A DNA stretch of 64,000 nucleotides from Priapulus caudatus (taxonomy: Eukaryota; Priapulida; Priapulimorpha; Priapulimorphida; Priapulidae): positions 38,681 to 102,680 of the forward strand of contig NW_014577110.1 of NCBI RefSeq assembly GCF_000485595.1. The letters are read 5' to 3'. Positions 24,338 through 36,740 of the stretch are shown here, one piece after another; the stretch's first letter is position 1, and the number at the start of each line of letters is the position of its first letter. Under the pieces are notes generated by a model. It made no database searches. It had not been told where the DNA came from and worked only from the letters and a program-made list of their open reading frames with translations. The position numbers and the translations under genes are program-made.

Positions 24338-25531
24338 CTCACTCTCAGCCTTAGGTCTGACTCTTAGGAGGCTCGAAGTGTATTGATTTACGACGTGGAT
24401 ATTCGTCCAAGCATCGGACACCTGTTCGTATGCGCTATTCGTCCGAGCAGTTGTTGCGCATGCGCTGTTCATGTTGCATGCCGCAGGCGCACGGCACGAG
24501 TGCCGTAGGTAGGAAGTGTGAAGGCCTGAAAGGGGGGTCTGGGGGTTCGGGTTAGGGTTCCCCCCAGACCATTTTTAAATCTAGACGCTCTAAAATGCTA
24601 TTTACCCTTTAGATTTTTGATTATTTTATGCCCTTGTAGGCTGGGGTCCCGTAGCGTTTTGCTACGGCAGCCCTACGGCTGTGACACCCCTGCATACATG
24701 CGTTGCGTATGTGGTTATACACCATAGATAGTGTTTGGTACTATCACTCGCGTATATATAAGAAACCGAGCGTATAATAAGAGAACCGAGTCGGTTTATA
24801 GTTAGTGTTAGTGTTAGGGCTGGTGTTAAGATTAGGTTTAGGGTTAGAGAGTAGGCGTGGTTATAGGGAGTAGGCGCCTCCCTAGACTAGCATGTACACT
24901 TATGTAATACAACATGAACAGCGCATGCGCAACAACTGCTCAGACGAATAGCGCATACGAATTGATTTAGTGTTTGTTGTTTTACGTGGTACGTAAACAT
25001 GTAGCCTTGTAGGGTGTAAGTGGGCATCGAATAATATATTTATTTTACTCCAATGATATTAAGCATATATCTAGGATTAACACATTGTTATTCTATGCTT
25101 ACTTTGTTATAATTTCTACATCGTCAACCAGAGATAACAAAACTGCTTTTGTACTGGGCGCTGCCATCTTGAAAGTGGTTCACTGTCTTGCACAAAGTCA
25201 TCCGCCTCTTATCGTAATCTCTCGCTCACATTATGTTGCAACTTAATTTCAAATCTAAGTTATTTATGTGATTAATTTTTTGTCAGATTATTCGTAGTAC
25301 GCTGTAATATTATGCACGACTAATGCAATTTATTTGTATCTTATTTTTTACAGATGTTTATAGATTTGATGAAAAACGTAAGACGCGTGATGGTAGGCGG
25401 CTGACTTTAAAGTGATACCCGGCAGTAAACTTCCGTTTTCCGGTGGCAAGTTATGAGGGTGCGGAAGTTTATGAAATTCGCTGTTTAAACTATATTTTGG
25501 TTTGTCTACGGGCATTAGTTTGTTTAGAAAC

Positions 25532-27882
25532 ATGATTTTACTAGAGATTCAGAATCGCATTATTGTCGACACACTCACAAACAAGTTCAGGAATGTGCAA
25601 TCGGGTGGTAAACCAGAGTCAGTGGACATTACTATCGCTGATTTTGACGGAGTGATGTATCATATCTCGAATCCAAGCCCACAGGAAAGATCTAAGATAC
25701 GGCTTAGTATTTCAATGAAATTTTATAAACAACTGCAAGAACACGGAGCGGACGATTTGCTGAAAAGAGAGTATGGCAGCTACATAACAGACGCAGAAGA
25801 TGGTAAGTACTTGCTCCAAGAAACTGTCAAACGATATATAGACCGTGTGCGGTGTAATATTGTCAATATTGACAGTGTCACTGACACTGTAGGGGTTGGT
25901 TAGAAGCTGTCAACTGTTGTCAACTGATCTCGTTTTCCCCGTGGCTATATCACTGATATGACTTTAATTCGACTAGTAAGTGCTATGTGACATGTGTGAA
26001 TGGCAGTAATGTCTGAGTTATGCCATTCAAGAATAACATTTCCGCCAAACTAATAATTTTTATGCTGCCATGATGACAACTATTCGTTAACTGTCATGGT
26101 ATGGTTGCTGCGGTATATGCATGGTATTACAAAGCATAAGCTAATAAATAAATATATATATATATTGTATAATCCTCTTCTGATATTGCAAGTGTATTGC
26201 TTTCACACTCATATTTCTTTGACAATATATTTTCAGGTTACAATGTATCAATATTGTATGATCTTGAACAAATTCCACAAGACTTTGAAGATGTGGTTAC
26301 CAAGGCCAGTCTTCTGAAGAGGAACTGCTTTGCAACTGTCTTCGAAAAGTACTTTGAATTCCAGGAGAAAGGAGAGGAAGGCAACAAGCGAGCAGTAGTT
26401 CAGTACAGGGATGAAGAGACAATGTGTGTTGAATTTAATACTTGAAATATGTGGCTAAAATAGTATAGACATTCTGTGAATTAAATAATGTAATATAAAT
26501 TGCTAGATTGAAAGTGAATAGTGTAGATCGCACTTAGCATGATCAATCGCTCTCAATAAAGTTAACATGAATGATACATGTAGGGCTTTCCCCAGGAAAT
26601 TCATGTCATTCGGAAGGCATGTCACATATGGAAAGATGAGGGAGGGGCCCAGGAGGGGATTGTACCAATTGGAGTTAATTGTGTGAGTCATAAATGGCCC
26701 CAATACATAGGTAAACTCAATCAGTTTGCAGGTGTATAGACCAAGCTGAGGTAAAAAAAAAAGAAGCAAGACTGTTGGCATTGTCAAAAATAAACAGTTG
26801 GAAATTAGGGCATGGTGATTAGGCAATTAAGGCTTGTCGGAGGATTTATGGGATGTCGTAAATTAGCTTCAACTTTAAAGGCATGTCAAACCCGGCATGC
26901 ATTAAAGGCCTGGGAAGAGCCATAATATGTGGCCAGCTGCCAAAAGTTGGGCATGGAAGTTTTAAAATGCATTGCTGGTCCATTAGAAAGTTTCTCTCCC
27001 TGAGAGAAAACACCTATACTCGCAGTGTGTGTGGAAGGTGTGTGTCCCGGCAATCGTTATCCAGCGTCCAGTGTAACATTTGTTACAATATTTTAAACAT
27101 TGTTTACATTAATGTGTTCCGAGTTCACTCGTATTTTGTTTACATTCTAGGTATGTGGAAGCAAAGGCAGACAGAGTCACAGTTGTTTTTAGTACTGTGT
27201 TTAAAGATGACGATGATGTAGTCATTGGAAAAGTATTCATGCAAGAGTTTAAGGAAGGTCGTCGTGCAAGCCACACTGCCCCACAGGTTTGTATTAACAT
27301 GCCTACACAAGATTAACTTGCCTCATCATGTCTAAGTTAATCATAATTTAATAAAGGTGCAAGTGTTTTATCATGCATTCGTAGTAATTCTCTCCAATTG
27401 CATCAGTCACACATGAGTGGGTCAGAAGAGATAATGTAAAAAAAAAATGTGGAAGCTCATAACCAGTCTGTGTGCATGGCCTCAGTTATGCCATCCATTT
27501 TCATAACATGTACGACATGGTGCGGGTCCATGCAGCATGTGGCATCGTCTCATCGATTTATTTCACGTAGGTGTTGTTCAGTCACAAGGAGCCACCGCTA
27601 GAGCTGCAGGGTACGGATGCGCGTGTTGGAGATAACATAGGTTACATCACGTTTGTGTTGTTTGCACGCCACACGAACCCGCAAGCACGCGACAACACGA
27701 TCAATCTTTTGCACACCTTCCGAGACTACCTTCACTATCACATCAAGTGCTCGAAGGCGTACATCCACTCGCGCATGCGAGCCAAGACAGGCGACTTCTT
27801 GAAGGTACTGAATCGGGCACGGCCAGAAGTGAAGAATGCTGAGAAAAAGACGATTTCGGGAAAGACGTTTGTACGAACATAA
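25532..27882 (+). CDS. ARPC2: Actin-related protein 2/3 complex subunit 2 (p34-Arc), complete
   Basis: ARPC2 is the scaffold subunit that, with ARPC4, forms the core of the seven-subunit Arp2/3 complex. It contacts the mother actin filament during branched nucleation in the cytoplasm. Four exons join in frame: 25532-25802, 26237-26423, 27151-27286 and 27571-27882, giving 301 residues against about 300 in animals. The family is clear along its length: [11 protein letters not shown] at the start, [67 protein letters not shown] and [11 protein letters not shown] near the end. The ATG at 25532 gives the conserved N-terminus and follows AAC. The phases (1, 2, 0) are consistent at all three introns. 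No frame break is seen, in contrast to the copy at 9211-11745. Confidence 0.96.
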
Positions 27883-28761
27883 TCCGCACAAATTATTGTA
27901 GAACTGACATGTGCCGTAATGCATATTATGATTGTACGGCATAAATTCTTGTTGGAGAGGGCAATATCGTTCTATCTCTTCCATCCTGTTTGGCAAGTAA
28001 ATTTACTAAATTACTATATCAGTGATAAGGATTTTTAGGATGAGTACAAATTTCATAGTCTAGCAGTAGAGGAATCACTGCAAAATTGTGGGAACTCTAT
28101 CAAATCACTGTTCCTCACAGCTGTATAAAGCAACATGTCTTGAGTAATTTTTATACATTTGAAGAAAGACAGGTCAGATCGTCAGTTACGTGTTTACGTA
28201 TTACACTAATTGTGTGAAATGATCTAGAATAATATTGATTATTAATGCGAGTGTATGGTCGAAGACAAATTTAGGTTTGCCATGCAATAGGTTTGTAATA
28301 GTTTTGGTTACAATACAAGTCCTGTGTTTGATTTCATGAATCATGCCTTTGTATCATAGGAAAGTTATTGCTCTATAAATGTAAATGTGACCAGACAAAT
28401 TGTAAACAGAACTGCATACCTTGATGTATTTTGGTTACAGTAAATATTGTGTATATGTTAAAACAAGGAGACTGTTTCTGAATGCAGATAGAAACTTGCA
28501 ACCAAAAATGGTGTGAGCTCGGTAATTAAATGTTAATTTTAATGAACAAAAGCATGCCACTGGGAACTCGTTTGTTCTTCCATTGACCTTCAAATTGTTA
28601 AAATGCGCAAGTAACCAACCTGTAACCGTTTTGTTAGTATGGATGTAATAAATATATTCCACTTTATTCACACCGCACATTATCGGTTTTCACCTTTATC
28701 CACCACAGATTATCTGAAGTGCCCGGCAATACGTATATTATATGTCACGGCTATAGGTTTC

Positions 28762-28829
28762 AGCTTTGCGCAGTGGCAGTATCCTAGCCGATGAGGTTTA
28801 TCCGAGGCGGGATTATTGCTAGTTGAAAC
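28762..28829 (+). ncRNA. RNU4: U4 spliceosomal snRNA-like sequence (5' domain)
   Basis: The sequence starts AGCTTTGCGCAGTGGCAGTA and continues through GATGAGGTTTATCCGAGGCG and ATTATTGCTA to TTGAAAC. This matches the 5' half of animal U4 snRNA almost base for base as I recall it: the U6-pairing stem II region, the 5' stem-loop and stem I. The 3' half with its stem-loops and the Sm site (AATTTTTG) is not recognisable in the following 80 bases. This may therefore be a truncated snRNA pseudogene or a diverged gene. It lies about 880 bp downstream of the ARPC2 stop, and a noisier copy is at 12702. Confidence 0.65.
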
Positions 28830-31063
28830 TGCCGTACGCACCAACCAAACCCGAGGATGCCACAGGATGTAGACGGCGCACGTGGCCACCTGGCGTCTAT
28901 TAGCTGATGCCCGTTACACCACTTACCTTGATCTCCTTGATGAGACAGACTCAACCTCGCATATATCAGAGGTTTACTTATTCATTGCAGATAAAGCCGT
29001 AATTACTGCAGATCGAGGCATATATGCGTCCACATCTGGACACACCTTTGATAACTCAATTAAGCATATATAATCCAAGTTCCAAGTGTTGTCTATCCAT
29101 TCATCTTCCGATCTATCAAACTCGTGTATTTCACCGGACTTATATAGTACAAGAGGTGATAGGTATACAATGTTCATCAGTGACAGTAGACGTTTGAGAT
29201 GAATTCTAAGGGCTCAGGTACAATCTCTACGTTATGTAATCACTGAATTCAGGACTACCAAACCGATGTGCAGTTGATGACCATATGGCTGAAATCTATA
29301 AATTCGCTATAGAGGGGGGGGGGTCCATTCCTAGTTTCTCATGTGTGACCCGCTCCAGCATAATACGGACTAAGTCGCAAGTCATTGTTTTGAGTAATGA
29401 GCACGCACACATGTCAGGGGTGTATCCAGAGGGTTTGGGTGACCAGTTTCCATGGTACTAGTCACAGCTAGGGGGGTCCGGGGGCATGCCCCCCCTGGGA
29501 ATTAAAAAAAAATTAGGCTATATTTGGTGCATTCTGGTGAATTTTGAGGGTCAATTCTGAAGATACCCAGCCTGTGACCGGTTTCTGGAAACCGGTGCAA
29601 ACCGGCCTAAATCCGCGCCTGCATGTCAATGCTGAAAATGGCCTACCTGGACAAAAATATGATTTTTACAAAAATAAGTTCCTAAGTGCATGTTTAATCC
29701 GGATATATAGGTTCAGATATCTCTAGATTATTATGGTCATTTTTAATTTTTTTTAAATCTTTTTTTTTCTTTGCCCTTCAGACCGGCCCCTGACCGCTTG
29801 CGTAATTTTTTTCCCCAGGCGAGTTCAGGGCTAATTACCATAATGGTCGTGTTTCTCGCGCTGCCATTGGTTGAACTTCAGTGCCATTGGTGGAACGTCA
29901 CAGTCTCGTAATATTCATAGGACATCCATAACGAATTCCGTCAGTAGTCCTCGATAGCCTAGTACGCAGCACGTTAACCTCGTGTCTAAAAAGTCGTTAG
30001 ATCGAATCCCAATTTTCTTGTTTTCTGTATTTTTCCATCTTTATATATTTAACAATTTTTTTCTAATTAACTCAAATATTTACATGATTTATTTACAACT
30101 TAATAACAACAAATAATTTTTTTAATTAAATTTTAATTAGGGTTAGGGTCACTAGGGTCAGCATTTTCCTTAACGAATGCGCATGCGTCAAAAACACCAG
30201 CTCGATAGACACGCCCATTTATGGTAATTAGCCCTGATCCTGCCTGGGGAAAAAAATAACGCCAACCGGATCTACAGTTGTACAGACTGGCATCTCACAG
30301 CTCATGAGTACCTTCAGCGAATTTGTGCAGCAAGCAAAACGACATGGTGTCCGTCTATACATCGCTGACGCTGTGACCTGTGGTCATGACTCACTTGTGG
30401 GCGTCCTGCGGTGTTTACACATGTCACTCTGATAGTTTGCGCCAAGTAAGCTTTATTACCTGCAAGCATAGCTGCAAGTAAGTGGTTTCTATCGTTGCTC
30501 TTGTGTGGTACTGTTTGTCTGGTTGGCCTGCGTATGTATATAAGGGGCTAGCTACCTGCCAAGCCCATAGCTACCTGCCAAGCCCATCGCAAATCAATCG
30601 CTGTTATCGCGCAGCTGTGCACTGTGCAGTTTTCCCACTGTCAACGATTGAGCGTCAGTGCCTAGACCAATAAATTGTGCCCTAGAGTAGAAGTTCTTAT
30701 TATCTGACGCTATTCTAGACCTATGCTAGCAGGAGCTAAACACCAGTTCCGTTTCCAGAGTTTCAACAAGCTGCAAACATTCTTCGGTCTCGTCTCACTC
30801 GATACTTGGGGCTGATCTCGACTACAGGCGTAGGTAAGAATCTGTGCGATAAAGTTGTAAAACACTGCAAATTGCATGTAACGTATACGGTATAGTGTGA
30901 TTGATGTTATATAGGGCATATACTTATTTATAGGTTGTATACTATAGTTAGCTCTACCGGTGTATATACTCGGTCCCGCTACAGTAGAGGGGGCGAAGGG
31001 CTACTGACACTGTGCCTGTGGTACCGCGGTAATACATGTTCCCTATCCCTGAACCCAATAATG

Positions 31064-31120
31064 TATTACTTTGGAGTAATAAGCTGACTCAGGTTATTAC
31101 TCCAAGTCCAAGGTATTACC
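31064..31120. repeat. Short imperfect palindrome (ATTACT..TTGGAGTAATA)
   Basis: TTTGGAGTAATA on the left pairs with TTATTACTCCAA on the right, with about 12 bp between them. Outer TATTAC and GGTATTA extend the pairing. The arm wording resembles the palindrome at 63203-63300 (GGAGTAATACCAAAG). Confidence 0.6.
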
Positions 31121-31148
31121 AAACAAGAGTAGGAGAACTCCACTCTGT

Positions 31149-31277
31149 GTTGGATCACAGGCCCTTGGAGGCTCAAGTTTCAAGAAGAGTAAAAGAGCGA
31201 AGCGGCCTGTGGTAAAAGAACGAAGCCGCTCTTTTACTCTTCTTGAAACTTGAGCCCCCAAGGGCCTGTGGTTGGAT
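31149..31277. mobile_element. Snapback element of 115 bp with 7-bp direct repeats
   Basis: The arms at 31156-31206 and 31225-31270 are inverted copies, starting CACAGGCCCTTGG and ending CCAAGGGCCTGTG, around an 18-bp loop. The exact 7-bp repeat GTTGGAT flanks it at 31149-31155 and 31271-31277, which indicates insertion. It encodes nothing. The arm motif GAGCGAAGCGGC is related to the GAGCGAAGGGCTA motif found near 31.0, 49.4 and 53.1 kb. Confidence 0.8.
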
Positions 31278-32572
31278 TGTACTAAGCTACAGGAGCTACT
31301 TGTGATGTATTCACATAGATTTATTGTGAAATAAATGCAAGTATAACAAACATAACGGACAATGCAGTCGCATCATTACTCTGGTCCTTCGCTATTCTTC
31401 CCGCTCTATCCTCTGGGGAGAACAACTAGCGCCATCTAGTATGGACAATATTAATATAATGAAACAATACATTACACTACTGTAGTACCTAGGCTATATA
31501 GTGATATGTGTACTGTGGTGGGAGCAAAGGGCTGCATGGTAGGCTGCATACAGTATGAAAGTTGTGACTCAATCGCTTCTGTTTTTATAGTTTCTACTGC
31601 TTCTTTGTCTCTATACACTTCTATATCATTATCATATAACCACATATCTTGAATGTATTTCTTGAATCACTATCTCTTAAAGTTATGTATTTATTGTGAG
31701 TTGTGGAAGAGCATTAATTAAATTAATTTGGAACCTATGATTGGAACAGTGTAATTATTGTTTTATGTAATAATTAACTTTGGGAGTGAACATCATTAGT
31801 GTTAAATTGCTATCATTTCATTATTAGCTAGAACCAATAACCAAAGTGCATGCCATATAGTGCACTAGGGAGATAGATGCAGTTGTGTTCATATATGATT
31901 GTGAGATAGAACAATCAGATAGTGAAGTTTTGCAATTTTGTGGTTACTGGGTTCAAAAACATGTCAGTATAAAAGATATACCCAAGTACATATAAAAGTA
32001 AAGGCTGTGCTGTGGAACAATTAACACTAACAGCCTCACTATGAACAGCCTGATGCCATACAGTTTATTTTCAAAGAATGTGTGTTATGCGTGCATTTTT
32101 AGCTTTTACATGACACTCCAAGTAATTATAAACTGCTTTACAAAATGTTCTCGTTATTTCATTTGTATAGATTTTCATATCGGTCACATAAAAGTGATAA
32201 ACAGTCACGTATATGGTCATAGCACCCAATGACTACAATGTGGGGGTTCTTAGACAAGAGTCTGATGAGAAATGCTGTCCTAATGCCTGTGATAAAAAAA
32301 TTATGCCAACCTAATCATGCTGCACTTATTGGAATAAGCAGATAGGCATATATAGGTTATATATCATCTTCACTTATTCTATCTGTTTATTATGTATTTA
32401 GTTTTTGATATAGCATCATGTGATTGTGAGTTTCTGGATTCTCCCTGATCCATGACTATTTCAGCTTTGTATTGTAATGTCATTGTTTACTGCAACATGG
32501 TGTATATATACATGAGTTCACATTAATATAAAAATTCTGGTTTCATAATTTCAGCTTTCACCTTTGCAAAAT
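31278..32572. other. Gene-free stretch upstream of the serpin gene
   Basis: This AT-rich stretch lies between the snapback element and the serpin start codon. It must hold the serpin promoter and 5' UTR, but I recognise no specific site. TATA-like runs near 32340-32365 and 32495-32515 are common background here. Confidence 0.5.
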
Positions 32573-35545
32573 ATGGCAGAACAAACAGACACCCACCTCT
32601 CTCCACAGCCAAATGGCAAATTCACAATCAATTTTTTCGAGACTGTCAAAGATGGAAAGGATGGTACATATAATAGTATATATATGTGTGTGTGTGTGCA
32701 GTGAGTGTGGTGTTGTGTGTGGTGTGCGTGCGTGCGTCGTGGCGTGTGCGTGGCCGTGCGTGCGTGCGTGGTGCGTGCGTGTGGGTGCGTGGTGCGTGCG
32801 AACATGTGAGCATGTGAGTTTATTGTGAATTTACTCATTTAATGTAATGATTGAAACAAATTATTAAATAAATAAAGTGTGCAAAGTAAGGTAAGTAAAG
32901 TAGTTACATTGTGGATTGTAAAAAAACAGGTACGTTAATATTTAGTTAGTAACATGAAAGCAATTTCGTTTTAATTAAAGTTCTACCTGCCATGTAGATG
33001 CCATTATTCAACCTACCGAATAACATTGTCTCCCACAGGTGAGAATATTTTCTTCTCGCCGGTAAGCATTCACCTCTCATTGGCTATGACAATGCTGGGT
33101 GCCCTTGGCAACACAGCACAGCAGCTGAAAACAGCCTTGCAGCTTCTAGAGATGGACAGCGGCGATTTGCATGAGGAGTTTTGCAAGATGCTAGATGTTG
33201 TGCGCAGTGCTCGCGAGGGTTCGTCTCTCCACATAGCAAACAGACACTTTGTGCAGAATGACTATAAGTAAGTCTTCAGACTTGTGGATGATACGCTTCT
33301 TTGTATACAGATGTTAAAAAGTCCATGCATAGCTAGTTTTGTCATCAATGATATGAGTCCTTGTAAACCACACACTAAGCTCAAATAAGAAGCTTGGAGT
33401 GAATTCCTTATTTAGTCATTACTATTAAGGTTTATAGTCTAATCAGAAGATAATCATTATGTCACTATAATGTATAATATATGAAATCATTTGTATTTCC
33501 AAGGTTGCTGAAGACATTTCAAGATGCTTCACAGAAGTTCTATAAAGCCGATGCAAAGAACGTTGACTTCGCTAGCAATACTGAAGCTAGCAGACTGGAG
33601 ATCAATAAATGGGTGGGCGAAGAGACACAGAACTGGATCACTGACCTCCTGCCATCGGGCTCACTAAGCTCTCTCACACGGCTTGTTCTTGTCAATGCTT
33701 GCTACTTCAAAGGAGATTGGAAATCCAAGTTTAATGTGCAGCTCACCAAGCCGGAGGTGTTCCACGTGAGCAGTACGCGCAAAGAGAATGTTCTGATGAT
33801 GAAGCAGCGTGGGAAGTTCAACCTTGGCTTTCATGCCATGCACAGCTTCTGGTTCCTTGAGCTGCCTTATCTCAATGAAGACCTTAGCATGTTCCTGGTC
33901 GTTCCAACAGAGATTGAAGGCCTTCAAAAGGTATGACATAATGGTATTAGTCTTTATCATTAGAATTCACTGGTAATGTTGCAGTCATTCATTAAGCTAA
34001 TTTGTCTCTAATGTATTGTCAGTCTTATCGATTCATGCACAGTAGCTATTTCTACGGCTACTGAATTATATAGTGTTGGGAGATTGAAACGTTAGCGAGC
34101 GAAGATTGTAAATTTACAGCTTTCATCAGGTTCGTTCTTCGTTTTTTTAAATAGTTTGAGAAGAATATAGACATGGACCTTCTGAATCAGATGGAGAAGC
34201 AACTAATAATGGAAAACTCTGTGTTCGTCTGCCTGCCTCAGTTCCGCATCCGTATGAATGTTGACCTAGTGAAAACTCTACAAAAGATGGGTGTAACTGA
34301 TCTATTCAGGTATGCACCCTGAAGTCTATGGGCCCTGTTTGTTACCATATTACATAATTTCTTTTATTCTTGATATTTAAGTGAGCATCGAGAACTTGAT
34401 TTGGTTCTGATATTCAGTCAATCGTGGCAAATCACATCACCTACTGGACAAATCAGTGGACGTAATGGACTAATATATACAATGAGATAAGGTTGCGAAT
34501 GAATACCTCGTTGAAGCTTTTCGAATTTTGAGAATCATTCCATAAATTGTTGTCAGTGATGTTGGAATTCTCTTCCCTTTTCTAGTTAATTAAAAAAAAA
34601 AAAAATTCAGTATTGATCTATGAATTTGATCAACCTTGACTCTTTCCTTCATTGTTATAGTCTTGTAGACTTTGTGGAATATCCTTTATGAAGTTATAAG
34701 GTTATGACTACAAATTCAAATGAATTGTACGTCTTCAATGGTCTCTATTGACATCACGTGATTGTCTGAGTGCCAGACACTGCGAAATAATAAATGATCC
34801 ATTGCAATAGCCACAACAGTGATACTAGATAGTAGCAAATAGATCATTTTTGTCAGTCGTTTTTGTCCAGGAGTCAATAACTTCATGTTACGTGATACAA
34901 TATGAAGTTATGATGGCAGCAGATAGGCTGAGAGCCAAATAAGGACAGTGACAAGTTGAAGGAGTGAATTGTGAAATTTTCTAACCCAAACTGGATCGAT
35001 ATAATTTCATATCATACACAATAGATGCATCTGTGTTTGTGGCTTCGTTTTCGGATTCCATTTTTGCAAAACAAATGAATGTTGCTGGAATTCACCTGTT
35101 CAGTTGCTTATTTATACCACATAACGACATAACTTCTTGGTAAATTTCAAGCCCCATTTCCTCATTCTATTTCATATATTCATTTTTCTACTTTTTAAAG
35201 TGCAGCTATCACTTTTATTAATGTGTATGAATCTCAGCGGCCATAAATGAATCTGTATTTATGGCTTCTTGCAGTGAAAAGTCATGTGACCTGAAGGGCA
35301 TATGTGAGGATGATCTACACGTGGCTAGTGCTGTGCATGAGTCATTTATGCTCGTGGATGAGGAGGGTACAGAAGCTGCAGCTGCCACCGCGGTCGTCAT
35401 GAACCTGAGATGCGCGCCAAGGCCGCCAATGGAGGTCAAGGTTGACCGTCCGTTTATCTTCTACATCAAGGACAAGAAATCTGGACAGATCCTCTTCTTT
35501 GGGCGATATAACAAGCCGATGGAGCATCTGGCCGTTTGTTGTTAG
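32573..35545 (+). CDS. Serpin, clade B-like intracellular inhibitor with Arg-Cys reactive site
   Basis: This is a serine protease inhibitor of the serpin fold. Five exons join in frame: 32573-32663, 33039-33267, 33504-33930, 34155-34309 and 35275-35545, giving 390 residues. Hallmarks are GENIFFSPVSIHLSLAM near the start, LVNACYFKGDWKSKF in the middle and VDRPFIFYI with ILFFGR at the C-terminus. No signal peptide is visible after MAEQTDTHLS, so it is probably cytosolic, as in clade B. The hinge EEGTEAAAAT is the inhibitory consensus. Counting from it, P1 is Arg and P1' is Cys (NLRCAP), predicting inhibition of trypsin-like proteases. SERPINB6 has the same Arg-Cys pair. AATAAA at 35754-35759 lies 209 bp after the stop. 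Confidence 0.93.
32683..32818. repeat. Alternating TG/CG microsatellite in serpin intron 1
   Basis: A run of TG dinucleotides passes into TGCG and GCGTGCGTG units starting about 20 bp after the exon 1 donor. Alternating purine-pyrimidine sequence of this length can adopt Z-DNA. Reading frames across it are artefacts. Confidence 0.85.
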
Positions 35546-35753
35546 AAGCGAATGAAGTTTGTCTTGTTAAGGTGGTGGTGCAGGCATTTGTTGACTATAC
35601 TTGGTCTGCAGCTTCCACATGCTGCGATTTAAATTTATGCCTTGGTACGAAGGCTCGAATAGTTTATCGTTTAAAAATCCATAATTCGTTAAGAAGTGAA
35701 TATGAATATCACACATCGAATTATTTTGAACGTCGAGATATGTATTTTTCCTG

Positions 35754-35759
35754 AATAAA
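35754..35759 (+). promoter_or_regulatory. Polyadenylation signal AATAAA of the serpin gene
   Basis: A canonical AATAAA lies 209 bp downstream of the serpin TAG in AT-rich sequence, at the expected distance for its 3' end. Confidence 0.6.
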
Positions 35760-35854
35760 TCGTGTTTTGATGACTCTTCTTGTCATGGAATTAGTTTGAG
35801 CTTTCTGTATACGTTTTCATTAGTGATTTATTTGCAGAAAGAGTTTTGTGTACT

Positions 35855-35885
<31 letters not shown>

Positions 35886-36419
35886 TCTATTTTATTGCAG
35901 ATGTCAATTCCGTATTTACATTTTGTCGTATATTGTACATCTATAATGTCCACGCTGTTCTGTCAAATTGAAGTGGCTCATATTCGAATACTTACCCATG
36001 CAAAGTACTTTGAAATAATTCGGGTTAGTTTAAACTTGTGAGTATGAATTTATTCTAATATAATCAGTTAACCATTTATCATATATTTTGAGGCTTATTA
36101 TAGTACTCGTATTTTTTATTTTGTTTAAATGAAATGGATTTCTATTGTAAATATTACGAATAGAAAATTGTGACTTCTGTCAGCCCTAATTTGTTGCTTT
36201 ATTATTTCTTATTAATTCTCGTAATTAGCTATGGATAGTACGAATTAATATAAACCCCGGAAAAGGGATTGTACCTTAAATCACACGTCTCTCAGCTCAA
36301 AGCTCTGTGCCTACCTCCCCCCACCTCCCTCTTATTGCGGGTTCCGCGCGCACACACGTAGAAAGCTGTGAAATGCAGGGCCTGGCCACTAATTAAACAA
36401 CAACACCTTAACTGGAACG
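35760..36419. other. Gene-free stretch with (TA)n
   Basis: No exon is recognised. A (TA)n run of about 26 bp lies at 35861-35886. Confidence 0.6.
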
Positions 36420-36735
36420 TGCTCACAAAATGTATAACTGCAAATTGGTCTTCCTCCTCCTCCTCTACCACCTCCTTACCATCCCCCTCATCGTTATCAT
36501 TCTCCTCCTCCTCATCATCCTTCTCATCCTCCTATTCCCCTCGATCTCCTCTCATCATTACCACGTCTATTCTCAAACATTTTCCTTTCTCAACTACCAA
36601 CTGTACCGCCTCCTCTTCCTCGTTTTCTTCTCCTTTTTTTTCTTATTCATCATCATCATCTTCTTCCTCCTCCTCTTCTTCCGCCACCTGCTCTACAATA
36701 TTCCGCTGCTCTATCCTACCCTTCTCATCAACCTC
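36420..36735. repeat. Homopyrimidine (CTT/CTC/CAT) tract
   Basis: About 300 bp of CCTCCTCCTC-, TCATCATC- and TTCTTC-type sequence on the plus strand, with few purines. Serine-rich and leucine-rich reading frames here come from composition. The tract adjoins the minisatellite and could form triplex (H-DNA) structures. Confidence 0.75.
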
Positions 36736-36740
36736 CTCTC

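Larger units (their letters stand above)
24152..30943 (+). repeat. Large direct duplication, copy 2 (cleaner, without the three insertions)
   Basis: This is the collinear partner of 7690-19732, about 6.8 kb long. Coding exons read through without frameshifts, so this copy is close to the true sequence. It lacks the LINE, the TTAA element and the 9-bp-duplication element found in copy 1, showing single empty sites instead at 29892-29902, 30100-30103 and 30236-30244. A 19-bp tandem repeat at about 30550-30588 (AGCTACCTGCCAAGCCCAT) is present only here. The left boundary abuts a hAT-like tip. After 30943 the sequence diverges from copy 1. Confidence 0.9.
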
